Source: an archaeon (GTDB lineage: Archaea > Asgardarchaeota > Hermodarchaeia > Hermodarchaeales > Hermodarchaeaceae). Taken from it: a DNA stretch of 6,455 bases. Under the pieces are notes generated by a model. The model saw nothing but the letters and a program-made list of their open reading frames with translations, was not told the origin of the DNA and did not search any database. Where the stretch lies: the NCBI GenBank assembly GCA_016550415.1, contig JABXGU010000629.1:1-6455 (forward strand), written 5' to 3'. How positions within the stretch are numbered: position 1 is the first letter of the stretch; the number at the start of each line of letters is the position of its first letter. Positions 1-3,809 of the stretch are shown piece after piece. Position numbers and translations under genes: made by a program.

Positions 1-1
1 T

Positions 2-241
2 CAAGATTTTCATGGCGTAGGACTAGGAACTTCAATGACCGAGTGGCTTCTTATGCTAGCCCAAGAGAAAGGGATGCACAGAATAACCCTTCAGGTTGTG
101 AAAGATAATCGAATTGCTGTGCGTCTTTACAAAAAATTCGGGTTTAAAATTGAGGGAAAAATGAGAGATGCCTTTTTTGGAGAAGATGGAAAGTATCATG
201 ATCTACTTGTATTGGGAAAAATTCTGAATGAAAATGTGTAA
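2..241 (+). CDS. GNAT-family N-acetyltransferase, C-terminal part (5' end outside window)
   Basis: The frame is open from the left edge of the window and closes with TAA at 239-241, leaving 79 visible residues. GNAT enzymes transfer the acetyl group of acetyl-CoA to an amine. The fragment starts in what looks like motif A, the pyrophosphate-binding loop (DFHGVGLGT, a Q/R-x-x-G-x-G/A type loop). It continues with a long helix (MTEWLLMLAQEKG), the strand HRITLQVV, and the typical C-terminal signature N-x-x-A-x-x-L-Y-x-x-x-G-F-x-x-E-G, followed by R-D and G-K-Y-x-D. This order matches the RimJ/SpeG-like branch (Acetyltransf_3/Acetyltransf_1), in which the substrate cannot be read from the sequence. 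The ATG at 35 is an internal methionine, because homology to motif A begins before it. The gene converges with the minus-strand microprotein at 271-357, only 29 bases away. The family is clear; the substrate is unknown. Confidence 0.88.
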   Translation, partial: QDFHGVGLGTSMTEWLLMLAQEKGMHRITLQVVKDNRIAVRLYKKFGFKIEGKMRDAFFGEDGKYHDLLVLGKILNENV

Positions 242-270
242 TAAAAAGAGGGAATGAGAAGAAGATTGTG

Positions 271-357
271 TTACCAGTCCTCATCATCATCTTCTTCCCA
301 GTCTTCTTCCCATTCTTCTTCATCATCATCTTCTGGTTGCCATTTTTCAGGATTCAT
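271..357 (-). CDS. Acidic Asp/Glu/Trp microprotein, 28 aa (hypothetical)
   Basis: This short ORF reads from ATG (355-357) to TAA (271-273). It begins MNPEKWQPE and then continues almost only with D, E and W: 18 of 28 residues are acidic, there is one lysine, and tryptophans sit at 6, 16, 20 and 28, the last residue. A Shine-Dalgarno-like GGAG ends 9 bases before the ATG, which favours translation. Asp and Glu runs use both GAT/GAC and GAA/GAG codons, so it is not one pure trinucleotide run. It lies 37 bases downstream of the Lys/Ser ORF on the same strand and is tail-to-tail with the acetyltransferase gene. I recognise no family. An unfolded, highly charged peptide that binds a basic protein, a metal or RNA-binding surfaces is possible but unproven. 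It could also be low-complexity DNA that happens to be open. Confidence 0.5.
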   Translation of the reverse strand: MNPEKWQPEDDDEEEWEEDWEEDDDEDW

Positions 358-394
358 TATTGTTCACTCCGTTCTCCTGTTTCTAGTTTCTACA

Positions 395-475
395 CTACTT
401 TGTCTTTGACTTTGATTTTGACTTAGATTTGGTCTTTGACTTTGATTTTGACTTTGACTTAGCTTTTGGAGAAAT
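395..475 (-). CDS. Lys-Ser/Thr repeat microprotein, 26 aa, with apparent ATT start (hypothetical)
   Basis: The minus-strand frame ending at TAG (395-397) encodes a C-terminal tract in which every second residue is lysine: from residue 4 to residue 26 there are 12 lysines separated by Ser, Thr or one Ala. The tract is built from two tandem 30-base units, each encoding KSKSKSKSKT, and ends in one more Lys. A strong GGAGG (485-489) sits 9 bases before an ATT codon (473-475), which would give M-S-P-K-A-K as the N-terminus. There is no in-frame ATG or GTG; the frame closes upstream at 500-502. The only conventional alternative is TTG at 494-496 (33 residues), but the GGAGG would then lie inside the gene. 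AUU initiation is rare, so an assembly error, a decayed start or no translation must be considered. No family is recognised. Confidence 0.35.
   Translation of the reverse strand: MSPKAKSKSKSKSKTKSKSKSKSKTK
398..460 (-). repeat. Two tandem 30-bp repeats plus a partial unit (Lys-Ser coding)
   Basis: On the minus strand two 30-base units follow each other (positions 460-431 and 430-401). They differ at a few third positions and at one AGTCA/ATCTA-type serine codon change, and a final AAG follows. The sub-unit is the hexamer AAGTCA/AAATCA. The variation is largely synonymous (AAG/AAA, TCA/TCT, ACC/ACA), which suits a translated repeat better than a simple slippage tract. Confidence 0.7.
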
Positions 476-484
476 TGTCGTTCT

Positions 485-489
485 CCTCC
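485..489 (-). promoter_or_regulatory. Strong Shine-Dalgarno (GGAGG) before the Lys-Ser ORF
   Basis: Reading the minus strand, GGAGGAGA precedes the Lys-Ser repeat frame and is the best ribosome binding site in this part of the window. It is 9 bases from the in-frame ATT codon, and no ATG, GTG or TTG lies at usable spacing behind it. It therefore argues for initiation at ATT or for a start codon altered by mutation or error. Confidence 0.45.
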
Positions 490-496
490 AATTCAA

Positions 497-792
497 TTTT
501 TAATGTGCTGAATTCTTTGCATTCAATAGCTAGCTAATAGTCCAGGTTATCTCACAGGAGACCATCGTCGTTTCAGCAGCTCCATTCTGCTTAGAATATC
601 AGCATAAAAATGCGCAGAGTATGTTGCATTTCAAATTTATTAGGCAAGAAAAAAGACTTAGAAATGGCTTAAAATGGAAAATACCTTGAATTTTAACGTT
701 TTTCCTAGAAATCTAACAGAATCATCTTCCTTTAGAGAAAACGAGGATAATAATCGATGAATTCCTCGAAAAAAATGTTATTTAAAACTAAT
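497..792. other. Gene-poor intergenic stretch
   Basis: I see no credible gene in these roughly 300 bases. The stretch is AT-rich and contains a perfect palindrome TAGCTAGCTA (527-536) and a terminator-like hairpin near its right end. Tiny ORFs such as a 12-codon minus-strand frame starting MELLKRR have no ribosome binding site. It must also contain the promoter of the two minus-strand microproteins if they are expressed, but no TATA box here is convincing. Confidence 0.5.
736..768 (-). terminator. Hairpin plus T-tract downstream of the 793-1644 gene
   Basis: CGAGGA (742-747) and TCCTCG (763-768) are perfectly complementary over 6 bases and enclose a 15-base loop. Read on the minus strand, the second arm is followed directly by TTTTCTCT. 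It lies 25 bases beyond the stop of the minus-strand gene at 793. Archaeal termination relies mainly on the T-tract, so the hairpin may be supportive only. Confidence 0.4.
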
Positions 793-1644
793 TTAATTGT
801 CACATAATTTGATTCGTTGACGGACACGACTTATCGCAGAAAGACCTCGAGCAACCATGTATTTCATATCGATTCCAAGTTCATTCTTGAAGAAAATTGC
901 CTTTATGCGGATATAGTGAAGGCGATTTCGGATGCTTATGAAACGCTTCTTGTAATAGGGGATCAGCTCTTTTTCAGGAATATGTCCTATCTCCCGGTAT
1001 AGCTGGCGACTAGCTTCCAGAATTCGTTTGACTGATGTTTCAAAGGTTTTTTTGATCAGAGTCCTAGTGACATCTTCATTTGACTTCTGACAAAGTTCAA
1101 GCCGAGATGCATACCATACTGGAGAACCGAGTTCAATCAATTTTTGCACAAATATGCTGGGACGCAAGAGAACCTTGCTGTAGGGTCGAAAACGTGCAGC
1201 ACGGATTTGGGGAGCAAGCACTACACCGGGTTTTACTCTGATAAGTGGAGTTCTCTGCATTAGGCGCGACACAGCTTGCCGTTTAAGTTCGTCCTTGAAG
1301 GGATTGAAAATAATTAGCACAAATCGAAGAGATTGAGCCCGGTAAGACATATTGGAAGTATTGTTACCCATTTTACTGAGGTCTCGCCTGGGAATGAGTG
1401 TTAGCACATCTGGTTCAGTGGGGACAGTGATCTGATTAGAGGGCTTATTTTTTCGTATAAGACCGAATATTCCTCGCCTGAATAATTGTTTGAGTAATCC
1501 TTCGTCTTGAAGAGTAATCCTAGATGGCTTCGTGGACAAATAGAAGGCTGAGAATCCCTTTAGAGGTTTGCTGCATGGTTTTAGCGGCTCAGCTAGCATA
1601 TTAGTATGGATAAAATGATCATCGCTTGTATTAATGGATGTCAT
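793..1644 (-). CDS. Hypothetical basic protein, possible Cas2/PaaX/ChrB-like fold in C-terminal half
   Basis: I do not recognise this 283-residue protein with confidence. The N-terminal 100 residues show no motif. From about residue 105 it reads strand (LRFVLIIFNP), helix (KDELKRQAVSRLMQ), strand with V-K-P-G-V-V-L-A-P (137-145), helix (FVQKLIELG), strand (SPVWYAS). A long helical region with Y216, Y230-Y231, R-x-R and a final I-K-A-I-F-F follows. That order, a ferredoxin-like half with R...L...pGV-x-L-x-P followed by helices ending in a kxxDfF-like segment, recalls the N-terminal domain of ChrB and the Cas2/PaaX C-terminal fold; this is inference from pattern only. The protein is strongly basic at the C-terminus (VRQRIKL), suggesting nucleic-acid contact. 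ATG at 1644 is the most upstream start but has no Shine-Dalgarno; M16 is an alternative. It is divergent from the HTH regulator. Confidence 0.72.
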   Translation of the reverse strand: MTSINTSDDHFIHTNMLAEPLKPCSKPLKGFSAFYLSTKPSRITLQDEGLLKQLFRRGIFGLIRKNKPSNQITVPTEPDVLTLIPRRDLSKMGNNTSNMSYRAQSLRFVLIIFNPFKDELKRQAVSRLMQRTPLIRVKPGVVLAPQIRAARFRPYSKVLLRPSIFVQKLIELGSPVWYASRLELCQKSNEDVTRTLIKKTFETSVKRILEASRQLYREIGHIPEKELIPYYKKRFISIRNRLHYIRIKAIFFKNELGIDMKYMVARGLSAISRVRQRIKLCDN

Positions 1645-1720
1645 TTTCGTGAAAAGGTGTAGAGTTGTCTTTTTTCGCCTGTGAAATATCTTACTTATTA
1701 TTTTTTCTAATCCTGTTTCT

Positions 1721-1736
1721 AAACCTCTGCAGGTTT
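1721..1736. promoter_or_regulatory. Dyad AAACCT-N4-AGGTTT in the divergent intergenic region
   Basis: Six-base perfect arms surround the centre CTGC. The dyad lies between the minus-strand gene (start 1644) and the plus-strand HTH regulator (start 1862), about 125 bases upstream of the latter. The size fits a dimeric HTH operator, but no second copy was seen near the regulator start, so the role is inferred. Confidence 0.3.
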
Positions 1737-1804
1737 GTGTTATGAGTAGAGATTAGTGAGTTACCAAGACTTAAATTCAAGGTGTGAATGAAAACTTAAC
1801 GTTG

Positions 1805-1812
1805 TTAATAAA
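1805..1812 (+). promoter_or_regulatory. TATA-like box for the HTH regulator
   Basis: TTAATAAA would place a transcription start near 1832, giving a leader of about 30 bases that contains the GGAG (1850-1853) before the GTG at 1862. It is the best-placed AT-rich box in the region, but there are other AT-rich candidates and no recognisable BRE. Confidence 0.3.
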
Positions 1813-1861
1813 CAGCTTCCCTCCTCTCGGATAACATGATAAAAGATTTGGAGTTGGATGT

Positions 1862-2212
1862 GTGTCATTTCCCTGTGAAACAGCTATTTGGAAGGCACTA
1901 CCTGCAATTCGGTCTGCGTTAGCCCAGGCACTTGTTGAGCAGAAGATAACGCAACGTAAAATCGCTGAGCTCTTATCAACTACGGAGGCTTCTATTTCCC
2001 ATTATATTAAGGGGAAACGAGGAGCCGCAATCATGCTGGGTCCACCTATTCACAAGGATATCAACTATCTTGCAGAACGTATCGCTGCTGGGTCAATTTC
2101 ACAAGAGGATATGGTGGAGAGGATGTGCACTTTATGCAGGAAGGTTCGACAGAGTTGTGCTGTTTGTGCTGCAGAGTCCCCAGAGGAGTGCCAAACCTGC
2201 ACACTCCTTTGA
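1862..2212 (+). CDS. XRE-type HTH regulator, COG2522-like, with three CxxC pairs
   Basis: This is a 116-residue predicted DNA-binding protein. After an N-terminal segment with Pro, Cys5 and a helix (IWKALPAIRSALAQALVEQ), an HTH occupies roughly residues 29-54: ITQRKIAELL, turn, TEASISHYIKGKRG. The start, the S-H-Y-I-K-G-K-R-G ending and the short helical C-terminus match the archaeal COG2522 group of predicted regulators. Members of that group commonly carry a C-x-x-C-r pair near the end. Here the C-terminus is richer: C89/C92, C99/C102 and C110/C113 form three CxxC pairs, suggesting bound zinc or an iron-sulfur cluster and thus redox or metal sensing; that is inference. GTG at 1862 is chosen because GGAG lies 8 bases upstream; the ATG at 1858 is out of frame. 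The membrane protein gene follows 81 bases later on the same strand and may be co-transcribed. Confidence 0.85.
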   Translation: MSFPCETAIWKALPAIRSALAQALVEQKITQRKIAELLSTTEASISHYIKGKRGAAIMLGPPIHKDINYLAERIAAGSISQEDMVERMCTLCRKVRQSCAVCAAESPEECQTCTLL

Positions 2213-2293
2213 CAGGGAAAACCTACCTCTTTTCTCTTGACAGCAACCTAAAAAGCTGGCTTGCCATTTCATTGAAGAGTATTGGGATGAGCA

Positions 2294-3487
2294 GTGATAG
2301 AAAGATTGCAGCGTTGGTTACAGCAAGAGGGAACCGTTGGGTTTCTAATTTTTCTTGCAGCCTGCTGTGTTGTCTGGTCAATTTTCCTTAGCTTATTCTG
2401 GGGTTCTCATTTTGTACCTCATTTTGCCCCAGATGATGACACGATGCATAAGACGGTAATCTACTTCATGCTTGGTGGAGAGGACTTCTACTCTGCATGG
2501 CGTCATGCCGCAATTATTTGTGGCGATCTTAGTGACTTGCGTATCTACCGCACTCCCATCATATTCTACACAGTGGTGATTCTAACGGGCTGGGCAGGAG
2601 ATGCCTTTGTTTTTCCTTTAAGCGTACTCTGTGTGGTCGTTGCGGCAAGCAACCTTATCCTTTCATTCTGGACAACTCGGCGAATGCTTGGATCGGGCTG
2701 GGCAGGAATGGCTGCTTCCTTCGCTCAATACGCTTATTTCTTCAACGTGATTCCCCGGTTCCAGATCTCACTCTTTGCCATGCCTTTTCTTATAATGGCA
2801 GTTTATTGGGCATGGCAGAACCGACCATGGTTAGCAAGTGGCAGCTTTGCCATTTCCTTTCTCATCAAAGAATCCTTTGGCTTTGCATTACCTGCCATCC
2901 TTGCACTATATCTCATAAGACGACAGATTCGATATTTCTTCATCACTGTGGGAATATCTGCAGCTGCTATAGTACTCTATCTTTTGCACCTGTTCATCGC
3001 GCAACCCACCTTCTACCCTCCAATGCTTTTTGCCGCCACACCCTCCATGATATTGATTAATCTGGTTGGATTTCTCTGGTTTGGCTTCATAGCCCTTTAC
3101 TACAATGTGATTCTACCTGTTACCATTGGTGGCAATTACCCCTTCAGCCCAATTCCACCATTTCTCCCATACCCACTTTTTCTTACCCTCCTCATCCTCC
3201 AAGTGGTATTTGTATGGGGCCCGATAATTTGGTGGACATACTACTTGATTCGATACCATCATAATTTAGAGTTAGGCATTTTCGGGTACATCCTATGGCT
3301 TGTACCCCTAGCTATTACAGCAACAGCACCTGCAACCTTATTTTCCCTTTTATGGATTGACTTTGCTGTTTGGCGATGGTTTGCCCCAGGATATGTTGGT
3401 TTTCAGCTTCTCGTCGCAATAAGCTGGCATCAACTCCGGCAACGAATGAAGAAGCCACGAAAATTAGGTGGAATAGCATCCATTTAA
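2294..3487 (+). CDS. Polytopic membrane protein, GT-C-type glycosyltransferase-like
   Basis: The 397-residue product has about ten hydrophobic membrane segments (for example around 15-35, 87-97, 104-124, 158-174, 182-207, 213-236, 252-272, 294-316, 330-355 and 364-378). Several features resemble GT-C enzymes, which transfer sugars from polyprenyl-phosphate donors on the outer membrane face. The first extramembrane loop carries three aspartates (D47-D49), then E63-D64. A D-L-R-I-Y-R-T-P segment (81-88) precedes a membrane helix. A K-E-S after a helix (192-194) recalls the conserved Lys-Glu of PMT/ArnT-like proteins, and R-W-F-A-P (361-365) recalls the R-Y-x-x-P motif near the end. The C-terminus is basic and cytosolic by the positive-inside rule. 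GTG at 2294 is the first in-frame start after a TGA at 2288; GGATGA lies just upstream. Family membership is an inference; a simple hypothetical membrane protein remains possible. Confidence 0.75.
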   Translation: MIERLQRWLQQEGTVGFLIFLAACCVVWSIFLSLFWGSHFVPHFAPDDDTMHKTVIYFMLGGEDFYSAWRHAAIICGDLSDLRIYRTPIIFYTVVILTGWAGDAFVFPLSVLCVVVAASNLILSFWTTRRMLGSGWAGMAASFAQYAYFFNVIPRFQISLFAMPFLIMAVYWAWQNRPWLASGSFAISFLIKESFGFALPAILALYLIRRQIRYFFITVGISAAAIVLYLLHLFIAQPTFYPPMLFAATPSMILINLVGFLWFGFIALYYNVILPVTIGGNYPFSPIPPFLPYPLFLTLLILQVVFVWGPIIWWTYYLIRYHHNLELGIFGYILWLVPLAITATAPATLFSLLWIDFAVWRWFAPGYVGFQLLVAISWHQLRQRMKKPRKLGGIASI

Positions 3488-3489
3488 TC

Positions 3490-3516
3490 TGGAAAAAATC
3501 CAATCTTGCCTTTTTT
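3490..3516 (+). terminator. T-tract terminator after the membrane protein gene
   Basis: A small TGGA-N5-TCCA hairpin (3490-3502) is followed by six thymines at 3511-3516, starting 24 bases after the stop codon. T-runs of this kind are sufficient for archaeal termination. The hairpin is short and may be incidental. Confidence 0.4.
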
Positions 3517-3587
3517 CTAAAATCCTGGCTTGATAATTTCCTATTGAATTAAAAAGAAGTCCGATGTGTCTTTTACTGCACCAGATG

Positions 3588-3595
3588 TATAAAAA
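3588..3595 (+). promoter_or_regulatory. TATA box upstream of the structured RNA candidate
   Basis: TATAAAAA stands out in an intergenic region with no plus-strand gene behind it. With the usual archaeal spacing of about 25 bases it places transcription start near 3614-3618, which is where the first strand of the 10-bp helix begins. This coincidence is the main argument that the helix belongs to an independently transcribed RNA. Confidence 0.4.
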
Positions 3596-3605
3596 GAGCC
3601 CTAAA

Positions 3606-3657
3606 CCCTTAACTAAGTGGAATTATGAGTGAAATGCGGTTGCCTCTTGGTTAAGGG
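3606..3657. repeat. Long inverted repeat, 12-base arms
   Basis: CCCTTAACTAAG (3606-3617) and CTTGGTTAAGGG (3646-3657) are complementary at 11 of 12 positions, and the twelfth is a G-U in the plus-strand RNA. The outer eight bases of each arm, CCCTTAAC and GTTAAGGG, match perfectly. The arms are 28 bases apart. The left arm begins upstream of the predicted transcription start and its last four bases overlap the 10-bp helix of the RNA candidate, so the two pairings exclude each other. Confidence 0.7.
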
Positions 3658-3784
3658 CGCCAGCCCATGTTGACGCCCTCGCTCCATTCCATTTATAGTA
3701 GCAAAATCCTGGGAATCACTGCGGGGAGAACCGATGACCTGTCACTGTGACTCTGAAGGACAGTGAGGAAAACCCGCACCCACA
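3614..3784 (+). ncRNA. Candidate structured non-coding RNA, two hairpins
   Basis: The gap between the convergent genes holds nested complementary segments. First unit: TAAGTGGAAT (3614-3623) pairs with ATTCCATTTA (3686-3695), ten pairs with one G-U. Inside it GAGTG (3627-3631) pairs with CGCTC (3680-3684), and GGGCG (3655-3659) with CGCCC (3674-3678). Second unit: TGCGGG (3720-3725) pairs with CCCGCA (3773-3778). Inside it TCACTGT (3742-3748) pairs with ACAGTGA (3760-3766), extended by CC/GG across a 2-base bulge. A TATA box sits about 25 bases before the first helix. The linker holds ATAGTA and the tail ACA (3782-3784), so a hairpin-hinge-hairpin-tail H/ACA guide RNA is one reading. The pockets are irregular, however, and a known class cannot be claimed. 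The 3' end is uncertain. A competing 12-bp helix (3606-3617 with 3646-3657) overlaps the first unit. All pairing was done by hand. Confidence 0.35.
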
Positions 3785-3809
3785 CATTTTCAATTTATTT
3801 CTGATTAAG

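Noticed and set aside
144..329. 61-residue minus-strand ORF beginning MMMKKNGKK
   Set aside because: It is a frame-shifted reading of the acidic microprotein tract and runs antisense into the acetyltransferase gene. Its composition comes from the GAT/GAA-rich DNA in another frame.
817..1002. 61-residue plus-strand ORF
   Set aside because: It is antisense within the 793-1644 gene and has no ribosome binding site or recognisable content.
1644..1655. Dyad TTTTC-GT-GAAAA over the start of the 793-1644 gene
   Set aside because: It is short and AT-rich and overlaps the start codon; such a match is expected by chance in this composition.
2125..2391. 88-residue plus-strand ORF overlapping the regulator end and the membrane protein start
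   Set aside because: It is out of frame with both better-supported genes, and its cysteine-rich look reflects the regulator's CxxC codons in another frame.
2806..3060. 84-residue plus-strand ORF
   Set aside because: It is an alternate frame fully inside the membrane protein gene, whose frame shows clear membrane periodicity.
3636..3678. tRNA-Leu-like D-arm (GTTGCC...GGTTAAGGGC)
   Set aside because: The resemblance stops after the D-arm. No anticodon stem with a 7-base loop, no TTCRAAT T-loop and no matching acceptor strand were found, even allowing for an intron.
3733..3770. C/D box sRNA with GATGA, CTGA and TGAGGA boxes
   Set aside because: The boxes appear in C-D'-C' order, but no D box precedes the closing stem. 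The next CTGA is over 25 bases away, and the C box is incomplete.
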